Source: Deltaproteobacteria bacterium (GTDB taxonomy: Bacteria; Bdellovibrionota_F; JAHFAK01). From it: DNA of 9,846 nucleotides. The notes below the pieces were generated by a model. That model searched no databases and was not told the origin of the DNA. It saw nothing but the letters and a program-made list of their open reading frames with translations. The DNA lies in contig JAHFAK010000042.1 in NCBI GenBank assembly GCA_023250585.1, positions 6,978 to 16,823 of the forward strand, read 5' to 3'. This document shows, in pieces, positions 1-7,580 of the stretch (its first letter is position 1; every line of letters begins with the position of its first letter). A program made the position numbers and the translations under genes.

Positions 1-2730
1 GAGCGTCATACTAAAATTCCACGATTTGTTTTCTATAAAATTACACCTGATGTTTTTACCACATACAATTCCCAATTCTATACAACTGAATTTTTTAAAT
101 GTTTCTTGAAATTCTTGTAATCGATCTTTTTCTATACTCACTATAAATGTTCCTGTTGGTTCTGAGAACATTATTTTTGCATCATTGATGATCAGCTCTA
201 CTCCCCTATTACCTCCTAAAGCTGATTCAATGATTGCGACTAATGCTCCACCATCAGAAACATCATGGAGGGAATGAAAAAGATTTCGATGGGATGAAAG
301 CGTTCGATAGAGATCATTATTCTTTTCTAATAAAACACCCGGAATTTCTTGTATAGAATGATCAAAATTTCTCTCGTACGCGCTGCCGCCAAGCTTGTTA
401 CTGCTTTCGCCTATAAGAAAAATAATATCTCCATCATTTTTAAAATCAGGGGTCGTAATATTTTTTACATCCGTAAATACACTCATCATGGAAATAAGCA
501 GTGTTGGAAGAACCGCATAATAATCGCCATTAATGATTGCATCGTTTTTCATACTATCTTTTCCTGAGATAAGCGGAATTTCATACACTTTTGCGGCATC
601 GTACAGTCCTCGACAATTTTCCACTAATGATCCCAACATTTTTTTATCGCGCAAGGGATCGGGGAAAGAGAAGTTATCAAGCATAGCACTGCGATCAAGA
701 TTACCGCCTATTGCAATGGTATTGCGAACTGCTTCATCTACTGCGTAGAGAGCCATCTGATAAGGATCACGGATCCAGGGCTTTACACCATTGGTTATGG
801 TAACAAAAACATCTTTGCCTAAAAGCGGCGCAAGAATTGCTCCATCAGTCGGCCCTGCAAAGCTATATCCCACATATTCTTTAAGAATAGTTTGGGCTTT
901 CACTTCAGCATCATATCGCGAGAATATTTTTTCTTTTGAGGCAATGTTTGGATCCTGTAAGAGCTTTTGAATAATTTCACGAGGAGCTTTTTGTAGATCA
1001 CGAGCTTTCGTATATTCAATAGTTGGTTTTTCTGCTTTAAGATTTAATACAGGATTTCCGGCATGCAAAAACTCTAAATCAAGATAAGCAACTGTTTTTT
1101 CACCATACACGACATGTACATAACCTGATCGCGTAAATTCACCAATATCGTAATATTCAACACCATGCTTCTCACAAATACGCGCAAACTCATCTGGTTT
1201 ATCAGTCGCAACCGTCATACGCTCTTGCGATTCAGAAATTAAAATTTCCCATGGAAGTATTTTCACGTCTTTTAATAATGCACGTGAAAGATCAATGTGC
1301 GCTCCACCAATATCTCGTGCAAGTTCTCCGATCGATGATGAAAAACCACCCGCGCCGTTATCGGTTAATGATGTTATAAGGCCTCTATCCCGTGCTTCAA
1401 GCAACGCCTCACCTAAAATTCTTTGAGTATACGGATCAGCAATTTGCACCGCACTTGCAGGAGAATCTTCAGTTAAAGAAAGCGACGAAAAAGTAGCTCC
1501 GTGAATTCCATCCCGGCCCACACGGCCGCCAAGAATAATTATACGATCGCCGGCTTTTCCTTTCTTTTCGGCATTGCCTTTGGGAAGAATTCCGCCAGCT
1601 CCACAAAACACCAAAGGCTTTGCATAATATGATTCATCATATAAGCACGCACCATTTACGGTTGGAATACCACTTTGATTTCCCCCGTCTTCAATGCCCT
1701 TTACAATACCTTCGATTAAATTATTTCTGTTTTTGCTATCAAAACATAAAATATTTGTTCCGAATATTGGTTTTGCTCCAAGCCCCGTTCCTAAGATATC
1801 GCGATACACCCCAACAATACCTGTAGAAGCTCCGCCGTAAGGATCAAGCGCCGAAGGTGAATTATGTGTTTCAACTTTAAAACAAATATCATGCTCGTCA
1901 TCGAGAGTGATAACGCCACTATTATCAGTAAAAACAGAAATTAAATAATCTTTTTTTAATTCCTCGGTCGCCTTCTTAATATAGGTTTTAAAAAGTGAAT
2001 TAATAGTTTCTTTTTTGCCATGAATATCGTATTCAATAGTGGCATTCATGATTTTATGTTTACAGTGCTCAGACCATGTTTGCGCAATACATTCGAGTTC
2101 GGCATCAGTAATTTTATGTGAAAGGCCAAGTCGCTCACGATCGTTTTGTATCTTCTCATTATTAAAATAATTCCAGATCGCCTTCAGTTCTTCTGTATTG
2201 AGCGCCAGTAATCGTTCTTTGTTAATTTTTTCAAGTTCAGTTAATGAAAGATCAGCAGGGTAATATTGAATTGCTTGAGATTGCTTCGTCGCTATTGCTC
2301 CTCGCAATGACAATTCTCCATCTGTCATTGCGAGCGGAGCGAAGCAATCTTTTTCATTGCCTTGTATAATCCTCAAATCATGAATAAGCGGATTATGAAT
2401 TTTTCTTTTAAACTCTTCAGTAATTTCTTTTTCTTTTTCAAATATATAAAGTTCACTAACTTTTATTTTAAGATTTTTTACTTCTGGATGGGTAAGCAAA
2501 ATAAGCTTTCGAGCAATTTCAGCTTCATTATCTCGGACATTGGATTTATATGATTTCAGAAGGGCACAGGAAAATGTCAGAGTATCAGAATAATCTTGAA
2601 TAATATGATTACAAAAGAGTTCTTTAAAATTTATTCGAAAAATATCCGTACCGAAAATAGTGTACGACTTAACCTGGCGAGGTTTAGTTTTTTTTAATTT
2701 TCGTCCTATATAAAATGTTACGTGGTCCAT
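1..2730 (-). CDS. purL: Phosphoribosylformylglycinamidine synthase, synthetase subunit with PurS-like N-terminus (3' end cut by window)
   Basis: PurL converts FGAR, ATP and glutamine-derived ammonia to FGAM, step 4 of IMP synthesis, in the cytoplasm. The frame is open from ATG at 2730 to the window edge (910 codons, no stop), so the C-terminus is missing. Residues 1 to about 120 resemble PurS-type sequence, with two YTIFG/LYIFE-like strands and the HNPLI segment. A linker follows, then the FGAM synthase core: WSEHCKHK at 219-226, ETHNSPSA at 287-294 followed by DPYGGASTG, a DNGAGG motif mid-protein, SGKDSM near residue 723 and HDVSDGG near 820. No glutaminase domain is seen, so a separate PurQ is expected, probably just outside the window. 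The start codon overlaps the purCD stop region by 13 nt, which suggests translational coupling. Residues 128-151 come from an in-frame palindromic repeat in the linker between the PurS-like region and the core. The family assignment is very secure; the exact C-terminus is unknown. Confidence 0.96.
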   Translation of the reverse strand, partial: MDHVTFYIGRKLKKTKPRQVKSYTIFGTDIFRINFKELFCNHIIQDYSDTLTFSCALLKSYKSNVRDNEAEIARKLILLTHPEVKNLKIKVSELYIFEKEKEITEEFKRKIHNPLIHDLRIIQGNEKDCFAPLAMTDGELSLRGAIATKQSQAIQYYPADLSLTELEKINKERLLALNTEELKAIWNYFNNEKIQNDRERLGLSHKITDAELECIAQTWSEHCKHKIMNATIEYDIHGKKETINSLFKTYIKKATEELKKDYLISVFTDNSGVITLDDEHDICFKVETHNSPSALDPYGGASTGIVGVYRDILGTGLGAKPIFGTNILCFDSKNRNNLIEGIVKGIEDGGNQSGIPTVNGACLYDESYYAKPLVFCGAGGILPKGNAEKKGKAGDRIIILGGRVGRDGIHGATFSSLSLTEDSPASAVQIADPYTQRILGEALLEARDRGLITSLTDNGAGGFSSSIGELARDIGGAHIDLSRALLKDVKILPWEILISESQERMTVATDKPDEFARICEKHGVEYYDIGEFTRSGYVHVVYGEKTVAYLDLEFLHAGNPVLNLKAEKPTIEYTKARDLQKAPREIIQKLLQDPNIASKEKIFSRYDAEVKAQTILKEYVGYSFAGPTDGAILAPLLGKDVFVTITNGVKPWIRDPYQMALYAVDEAVRNTIAIGGNLDRSAMLDNFSFPDPLRDKKMLGSLVENCRGLYDAAKVYEIPLISGKDSMKNDAIINGDYYAVLPTLLISMMSVFTDVKNITTPDFKNDGDIIFLIGESSNKLGGSAYERNFDHSIQEIPGVLLEKNNDLYRTLSSHRNLFHSLHDVSDGGALVAIIESALGGNRGVELIINDAKIMFSEPTGTFIVSIEKDRLQEFQETFKKFSCIELGIVCGKNIRCNFIENKSWNFSMTL
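2279..2349. repeat. Palindromic repeat element inserted in frame in purL
   Basis: Imperfect inverted repeat. The left arm 2279-2312 begins GATTGCTTCG and ends CGCAATGACA; the right arm 2323-2349 is its reverse complement apart from a 7-nt length difference and a few substitutions; the loop is about 10 nt. Read in the purL frame it gives residues 128-151, including CFAPLAMT and SLRGAIATKQS. From memory, these peptide strings recur in unrelated predicted proteins of many bacteria because the DNA repeat is dispersed. The element leaves the purL frame open and lies outside the conserved catalytic motifs. The inverted repeat is directly visible; its repeat-family identity rests on recall. Confidence 0.85.
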
Positions 2731-4877
2731 TTTTTTCCAATATCTTTACGTATATATTTGCCTTCAAATTTTATGTGATCTGCTGCTCTATACGCATGCG
2801 TAATACTCAAAGCCAATGTTTTATCCCAACCAGTTGCATAGAGAACACGCCCTCCGCTTGTGTAGAGTTTTCCTTCTTTTTCAATTACACCTGCCATAAA
2901 ATAGTGAGTGTTGAGAGAATGAAATTCCTCAAAAGAAATTGCATGCGATTCCGACGTCTTTTCTGGGTAGTTTTTATCGGCAATGGTAATTACCGTTGCA
3001 TGCTCTTGTGCATTGATTTCTGACAATGCATTATTTTGAAAACTTTCAATGATATCATAGAGGCTGTACGAAAAAGTATTCAATAAAACTTGTGTTTCAG
3101 GATCACCAAGTCGCGCATTAAATTCAAGAACATAGAGTTTTCCATCAACGATCATTCCTCCGCAATAAAGAAAACCCTTATACGAATGTCCTGTTTTTTC
3201 CATATGAGTTAAAACTTTTTTAAAAATCTCATTGGATTGTTTTTTAAGATTTTCGTCCCATCCGCCTCCGCCTACTACGTTTTCAGATGCGAGTGAATAC
3301 GAGGCGGATGCCCTCCGTAGCCTTGGCGAAGGAGGGCTCAGTGCTTCGGCGGATTCCGCGGAGCTCCACAATGGATGTGGAGAAATTGCGCCCATGCCAC
3401 CAGTGTTTGGTCCTAAATCGTTTTCATTTTTGCGTTTATAATCAGCAGCTGTTCCTATAATGCTGTATCGACTACCATCTGCAATTGCGAATATGCTGAT
3501 TTCATGTCCTTGTAAGCGTTCTTCGAGTAGTATTTTTTCATTCGATTTTGTTGAATACAACTTTTGTAGAATATCAGTTACTTCTTCTTTTGTTTCTGGC
3601 AAGAACACTCCCTTCCCTTGCGCAAGACCATCAAGCTTAATTACCGGAAGAGTTTTGAAATGAGCAAGAGCCGCAAGCGCTGTTTGAAGATTTTCTACAA
3701 TTTCTGCACGAGCAGTATGCGCATGAACTTCATTCAGAACATTCTTGGCAAATGATTTTGAGCTTTCAAGCTGGGTCGCATATTTTGTAGGTCCAAAAAC
3801 AGGAATATTTTTTGAAGTCAAAAAATCAACAATACCTTGAGCTAAATATTCTTCTCCCCCTGGAATGACAGAATCAATTTCATATTGTTTAATAAAAGAC
3901 AATATTTCCTCAAAAGGATGCGCTGATGTTTTTTGCAGTACTTCAAGTCCATCATGTTTCATGCCTGGATTCCCGGGATATACATATACATCTAAAACAT
4001 CTTTCGATTTTTTGCACGAAACTCCCATGGCATGTTCGCGGCCAGCAGAGCCAATGATTAAAACATTTTTTCTGCCGGTCATTACTTTTGCGGCTTTTCT
4101 ATACAGCTTTGCACCCTTTTCAATTTCTTCGGGAGTCAACGTGTTCTTTTCTTTACAAAAATTTCGTAACAGCTGTTTGGAAAGAATTTCTCCATCAAGA
4201 TCCATGCGTAATTCATCTGGTGTAATAACATCTGCAAGTAAAATATTGTTATGTTCATCAATTGCGAATTCGAATTTTCCGTCCCAAAGCCGCAATTGTT
4301 TTTTCTCGAAAAGATCTTTTAAAAACAGGGAAATCTCTTTCGTATACTCAATAAGAGCATCAAAATATTTTCTTTCAATTCCAGAAATCTGAAATGCTTC
4401 ATCAAGGGTAAGTAAACGATCTTTCTTTTCATATTTGGTTGTAAATTCAACTAAGGGTTCATCAAAAATGGTATTTGGCTGATATCCTCTTTTAATGAGT
4501 GAACTTCCTTGAGGAACACCATAACGGAAAATGCATTCAAGCGGAATCATCTTATTATTTTTATGAGCAGTATTTTCATGATAGTCGTAAACTTCATTGT
4601 GCAAGACTGGTTTATATGCCTTGAAATAACGTAAAATAATTTCATCTTCTTGAGTCTTTAGATGATCCGCACAGGATGTCTTAAATGTTTTATTAAGTGC
4701 TTCATAAATATACTTTGAAAATCGTGCTAAATTTTTACCTTTACCCGGTATAGTATTGGGCATACGTCCAATATCAAATACCGAAAAACAGTCAGTAAAT
4801 TTCATGAGCACATATTCAATGCCCTTTTCGCGAAAGAGGTAGAGATCCTTTACGCTACCTGCATATATTTTTTCCAT
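2718..4877 (-). CDS. purCD: Fused SAICAR synthetase / GAR synthetase (PurC-PurD)
   Basis: A single 719-residue protein carries two purine enzymes. Residues 1 to about 266 are PurC, which joins aspartate to CAIR using ATP: GSSL at 124-127, LWDGKFEF at 197-204 and LADVITPDELR at 214-224 fit the SAICAR synthetase signatures. Residues from about 269 are PurD, the ATP-grasp GAR synthetase that joins glycine to phosphoribosylamine: VLIIGSAGREHA at its start, PNTGGMGA at 490-497 and EFNARLGDPETQ at 585-596. Without the 36-residue insertion at 505-540 the PurD part is about 415 residues, normal for the family. I chose ATG 4877 over the in-frame ATG at 4889 because GGAGGG lies at the right distance only from 4877. 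The gene overlaps the purE end by 28 nt and the purL start by 13 nt. The two activities catalyse non-consecutive steps (2 and 8 in the usual numbering), so direct channelling is not obvious. A sequencing error joining two genes is unlikely because both domains are intact and in frame. Confidence 0.95.
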   Translation of the reverse strand: MEKIYAGSVKDLYLFREKGIEYVLMKFTDCFSVFDIGRMPNTIPGKGKNLARFSKYIYEALNKTFKTSCADHLKTQEDEIILRYFKAYKPVLHNEVYDYHENTAHKNNKMIPLECIFRYGVPQGSSLIKRGYQPNTIFDEPLVEFTTKYEKKDRLLTLDEAFQISGIERKYFDALIEYTKEISLFLKDLFEKKQLRLWDGKFEFAIDEHNNILLADVITPDELRMDLDGEILSKQLLRNFCKEKNTLTPEEIEKGAKLYRKAAKVMTGRKNVLIIGSAGREHAMGVSCKKSKDVLDVYVYPGNPGMKHDGLEVLQKTSAHPFEEILSFIKQYEIDSVIPGGEEYLAQGIVDFLTSKNIPVFGPTKYATQLESSKSFAKNVLNEVHAHTARAEIVENLQTALAALAHFKTLPVIKLDGLAQGKGVFLPETKEEVTDILQKLYSTKSNEKILLEERLQGHEISIFAIADGSRYSIIGTAADYKRKNENDLGPNTGGMGAISPHPLWSSAESAEALSPPSPRLRRASASYSLASENVVGGGGWDENLKKQSNEIFKKVLTHMEKTGHSYKGFLYCGGMIVDGKLYVLEFNARLGDPETQVLLNTFSYSLYDIIESFQNNALSEINAQEHATVITIADKNYPEKTSESHAISFEEFHSLNTHYFMAGVIEKEGKLYTSGGRVLYATGWDKTLALSITHAYRAADHIKFEGKYIRKDIGKKWTT
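3258..3365. repeat. GC-rich repeat-like insertion in frame in the purD domain
   Basis: This segment of about 108 nt is visibly richer in G and C than its surroundings. It contains an inner hairpin, GCCCTCC (3310-3316) with GGAGGGC (3331-3337), and outer arms ATCCGCC (3260-3266) with GGCGGAT (3348-3354); a further GGCGGAT copy lies at 3303-3309. In the purCD frame it encodes 36 residues (505-540), including SPPSPRLRRASAS and a glycine run. It directly follows the conserved PNTGGMGAISPHPLW stretch, where ordinary PurD proteins have only a short loop before the helix leading to YKGFLY. From memory, the peptide LRRASA with flanking proline and serine residues recurs in proteins of other bacteria through a similar repeat. 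The edges are approximate. Confidence 0.72.
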
Positions 4878-5548
4878 CGTTCCCTCCATGTATCTTCATT
4901 TTCTTTTTTATTAAAAAGCCATGTTTGTTTTTTGAGATAATCAAGATAACACGCATAGAGATCACTCGAATCTGTAGGAATTGTATAACGTTCAAAATTA
5001 CCTTTAAGAAATCCATGAATCACTTTTCCAATTTCGTTGATTTCATTGAGTGGCGCAACGAGTACAGGAACTCCTTTGGGCAGAGAATACATTGAAAGAA
5101 ATGAGTCAATAGCTGGATTTGGCACATTTGTATCTTTTAAAACAGGAATTCCAATCACTGGCTTATCACACGCTCCAGCTAGTACTGCAGGTAGTGCAGC
5201 AGCAAGAGACGCACCTGCAATAAGAATTGAGCCATCGAGTTTTTTAACAAATGATTGAATATCTAAAATATTCCGGTGTGCTGAAAATACAAACGTCGCT
5301 ACCGTAAATCCTAGTTCTTGTAACGAAGTTTGCAATTTTCCATAGAACCACTCATCGGATGCACTTCCAAAAACAATATTAATACACACGGTATCAGACC
5401 TTCGCATACCTTCGTTACTCCTCGTCTCATCGTTGCGGCGTAACAAAGAGTACGCCTCACTCCTCGACTTCGTCGTGCCTCGGTCTGCTTGGTCTGATAC
5501 CGTGTGTGAGTGATTACTTATTTTGGTTTGTAAAGTTTGTTTTAACAT
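4850..5548 (-). CDS. purE: N5-CAIR mutase / AIR carboxylase family protein with element-derived N-terminal extension
   Basis: PurE-family enzymes form CAIR from N5-CAIR (class I) or from AIR and CO2 (class II). The conserved core starts near residue 57: GSASDEW at 61-67, FSAHRN at 88-93 with the conserved SAHR histidine, AGASLAAALPAV at 111-122, PVIGIPV at 130-136 and DSFLSMYSLPKGVPV at 148-162. The usual GGAAHLPG motif has become SLAAALPA, so a normally conserved histidine is alanine. Class I or II cannot be decided here; no purK is in view. Residues 14-55 are encoded by a 124-nt palindromic element, so the 232-residue protein is longer than a typical PurE of about 160-180; a C-terminal tail of about 50 residues adds to this. 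The start ATG 5548 overlaps the purF stop in ATGTTAA and is preceded by AAAGG at suitable spacing. An alternative start is ATG 5407 inside the element. Family certain, biochemical class uncertain. Confidence 0.9.
   Translation of the reverse strand: MLKQTLQTKISNHSHTVSDQADRGTTKSRSEAYSLLRRNDETRSNEGMRRSDTVCINIVFGSASDEWFYGKLQTSLQELGFTVATFVFSAHRNILDIQSFVKKLDGSILIAGASLAAALPAVLAGACDKPVIGIPVLKDTNVPNPAIDSFLSMYSLPKGVPVLVAPLNEINEIGKVIHGFLKGNFERYTIPTDSSDLYACYLDYLKKQTWLFNKKENEDTWRERWKKYMQVA
4881..4887 (-). promoter_or_regulatory. Ribosome binding site deciding the purCD start
   Basis: On the minus strand GGAGGGA precedes ATG 4877, with 5 nt between GGAGG and the start codon. It begins inside the in-frame upstream ATG at 4889, so it cannot serve that codon. 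It is one of the clearest Shine-Dalgarno sequences in the window and lies inside the end of purE. Confidence 0.8.
5384..5507. repeat. 124-nt palindromic element at the 5' end of purE
   Basis: Perfect 17-bp terminal inverted repeats, ACACACGGTATCAGACC at 5384-5400 and its exact reverse complement at 5491-5507, bound about 90 nt. On the minus strand the interior has a smaller hairpin core: TGAGGCGTAC (5459-5450), 7 nt, then TACGCCGCAA (5442-5433). The same two core strings occur in the element at 8108-8232. In the purE frame the element encodes residues 14-55 with no stop codon. It contains no gene of its own, so it is non-autonomous if mobile. Confidence 0.88.
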
Positions 5549-6963
5549 CTTTCGGCCTTTCTTCGTGTAACAAAATTATCTGTGCCTCGTAGTTCTGTAG
5601 GATAATCAGCATCCACACATGCGCTACAGAGTTTTTTATGGCCTAATACCGTATATACTTCTTCCATTGTTGGATAATACACTTTATCAGCTCCAATCAT
5701 TTTTGTAATTTCATCAATACTTTTTCGATTGGCAATTAACTCATTTGCATCGGGAATATCAATTCCATAAAAGCATGGATGAGCAATCGGCGGACAAATA
5801 ACCATAAAGTAAATATTAGTTGCACCCGCTTCTTTTAAAATAGAAATGATACGTTTACTCGTATGGCCGCGTACGATGCTATCATCAACAAGTAATATCG
5901 ACTTTCCTTCCACTTGGCTTCTGAGCGCTTGTAATTTATGGCGTAATGCTTTGGTTCTCGATCCTTCAGTATCAGTCATAATAAATGTCCGTTGGAAATA
6001 ACGGTTTTTCAAAAGTACTTCTCCATAAGGAATGTGTAATGCTGCTTGTGCTCCAGCAGATGCTGGCCGACTTGAATCAGGAACCGGAGCAATGAGATCA
6101 ATATGGATTTCTTTTTTTACAAGATCGGGAAGTACATATTTTTTTGCAATAAGTTCGCCGAGCTTGTAGCGCACATCATATACATTTGCATTTTCAAGGG
6201 TAGAGCTTGTTGAAGAAAAATAAATCCATTCAAAAAAACAGGTTCTTTTTTGTGATTCTGTAATAGTATGCTCTGTTATCTTGCCATCTTTTATGGTGAT
6301 AAGTGTTCCTGGAGCAACATCACTAAACTCTCGAATACCAAGCAAGTCAAACACCGTGCTTTCAGACGAGAACATACATGCATCCCGATCTTTACCTAAT
6401 AAAAGCGGACGAATGCCAAAGCTATCGCGATATCCAAAAAGCTCTCCATTCACAATACCAATCACGCTGTAGCTTCCAATGAGCAATCGATTAATTGTTT
6501 GAAAGGCTTGTGCGATATCGTGATGACGTGTATATTCATTCACAAAAATTGCATAAATATATTCCAGATCTGATTTTGTTTTAAGCTCATAGTGGTATTC
6601 ACGCCGTACATATTCTTCAAGCTCTGCGACATTCATAATATTTCCATTATGAGCAATGGAAATAGAAAGCTCGGTGTCACTGTAGGTAAAGGGTTGCGCT
6701 TCTTCAATGGTATTGCTTCCAATTGTTGGATATCGTACTTGTCCTAAACCAATTGTTGCGTTTTTTGTAACATTAATATCCCATTTTTTCTCTTCTAATA
6801 ATTTTGAAAAGAGACCCATACTTTTATAGGTATGAATTTCATGGGCATTGCCCACTAAGCTAATCCCGCTTGCATCTTGTCCGCGGTGTTGAATACCATA
6901 CATCGACGTAATTAAATCATCGATTATCGGTTTGTTTGATTGTATGCCGACTATTCCACACAT
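5542..6963 (-). CDS. purF: Amidophosphoribosyltransferase (glutamine PRPP amidotransferase)
   Basis: PurF makes 5-phosphoribosylamine from PRPP and glutamine, the committed and usually feedback-inhibited first step. The protein starts MCGIVGIQ, so the catalytic Cys2 is exposed after Met removal and there is no long propeptide. The N-terminal glutaminase half shows GIQHRGQDASG (23-33), GQVRYPTIGS (74-83) and AHNGNI (104-109). The phosphoribosyltransferase half has the PRPP loop ILLVDDSIVRGHTS (356-369). Cys242, Cys397, Cys446 and Cys449 lie in contexts matching the four [4Fe-4S] ligands of the Bacillus-type enzyme, so an Fe-S form is likely (inference). The length of 473 residues is normal. 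It overlaps purN by 13 nt and purE by 7 nt. Assignment secure. Confidence 0.98.
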   Translation of the reverse strand: MCGIVGIQSNKPIIDDLITSMYGIQHRGQDASGISLVGNAHEIHTYKSMGLFSKLLEEKKWDINVTKNATIGLGQVRYPTIGSNTIEEAQPFTYSDTELSISIAHNGNIMNVAELEEYVRREYHYELKTKSDLEYIYAIFVNEYTRHHDIAQAFQTINRLLIGSYSVIGIVNGELFGYRDSFGIRPLLLGKDRDACMFSSESTVFDLLGIREFSDVAPGTLITIKDGKITEHTITESQKRTCFFEWIYFSSTSSTLENANVYDVRYKLGELIAKKYVLPDLVKKEIHIDLIAPVPDSSRPASAGAQAALHIPYGEVLLKNRYFQRTFIMTDTEGSRTKALRHKLQALRSQVEGKSILLVDDSIVRGHTSKRIISILKEAGATNIYFMVICPPIAHPCFYGIDIPDANELIANRKSIDEITKMIGADKVYYPTMEEVYTVLGHKKLCSACVDADYPTELRGTDNFVTRRKAERC

Positions 6964-7580
6964 ATTTGTTTCTCGGTTGGCGGTTTGTGATTAGCGATTT
7001 TTTGTTGAACAAACACTTCACATACCGCCGGAAAAAAATTATTTTCTACTGCTTTAACTCTATTTCGTAACGTTTCTATTGTGTCATCTTTTTCTACTTT
7101 TACTTTAAATTGACCAAGAATTCTACCATGATCGACCTGTTCATCAACCAAATGTACCGTAACTCCTGTATATTCCTTCTGAGCCTCAAGCACTTGTCTA
7201 TAGACGTCGGTGTCGATTCCAGGAAATTCAGGAAGCAGTGATGGATGCGAATTAATGATTCGATCAGGAAACGCTTGAATAAATTCAGCTGAAAGGATTT
7301 TAAAATATCCACAAAGGAAAATATAATCTATATCGAGATATTGTAAAATACTTAAAAATTCTCTATCTCGCTCGATTCTCGTTTTATGTTCAATGACCAC
7401 AGCATCCAATCCATAATTTTTTGCAATTTCAAGTGCGGGACAATTTCTGTCAGACAAAACTTTCACAATATCCACAAATAATTTTTTAGCTTGTCTTGCT
7501 TCGATTACAGCTTTCAGCAAGCCACCACTTGATGAGGTCAGAATTCCTACGCGTATAGTTTTCTTACTAATACTTTTCAT
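6951..7580 (-). CDS. purN: Phosphoribosylglycinamide formyltransferase, folate-dependent
   Basis: PurN transfers a formyl group from 10-formyltetrahydrofolate to GAR, giving FGAR. The catalytic triad is recognisable: Asn110 and His112 in INSHPSLLPEFPG (109-121) and Asp150 in VHLVDEQVDHGRILGQ (142-157). GYFKIL (91-96) matches the folate-site region. The N-terminal phosphate-binding loop is divergent, reading SSSGGLLKAV instead of the usual GxGxN form. At 209 residues the length is ordinary. The start overlaps the pyrR stop by 14 nt and its own stop overlaps the purF start by 13 nt. A formyltransferase-fold enzyme with another substrate is possible, but the position between pyrR and purF supports PurN. 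Confidence 0.94.
   Translation of the reverse strand: MKSISKKTIRVGILTSSSGGLLKAVIEARQAKKLFVDIVKVLSDRNCPALEIAKNYGLDAVVIEHKTRIERDREFLSILQYLDIDYIFLCGYFKILSAEFIQAFPDRIINSHPSLLPEFPGIDTDVYRQVLEAQKEYTGVTVHLVDEQVDHGRILGQFKVKVEKDDTIETLRNRVKAVENNFFPAVCEVFVQQKIANHKPPTEKQICVE

Noticed and set aside
349-748. Two overlapping plus-strand open frames of about 70 codons
   Set aside because: Both are antisense to purL, whose motifs (SGKDSM and others) run through this region.
3258-3365. The PurD insertion as an assembly artefact or frameshift
   Set aside because: The frame is continuous, the length is a multiple of three, and PurD motifs continue correctly on both sides; a genuine insertion is the simpler reading.
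3865-4392. 175-codon plus-strand open frame
   Set aside because: It lies entirely antisense to the well-conserved purCD gene, shows no recognisable domain and is a shadow of minus-strand codon use.
4878-4889. Upstream in-frame ATG 4889 as the purCD start
   Set aside because: The strong GGAGGG begins inside that codon and is positioned for ATG 4877 instead; only four residues differ.
5384-5507. CRISPR or integron attC-like site
   Set aside because: There is a single palindromic unit with no regularly spaced direct repeats, no cas or integrase gene, and it lies within a housekeeping operon.
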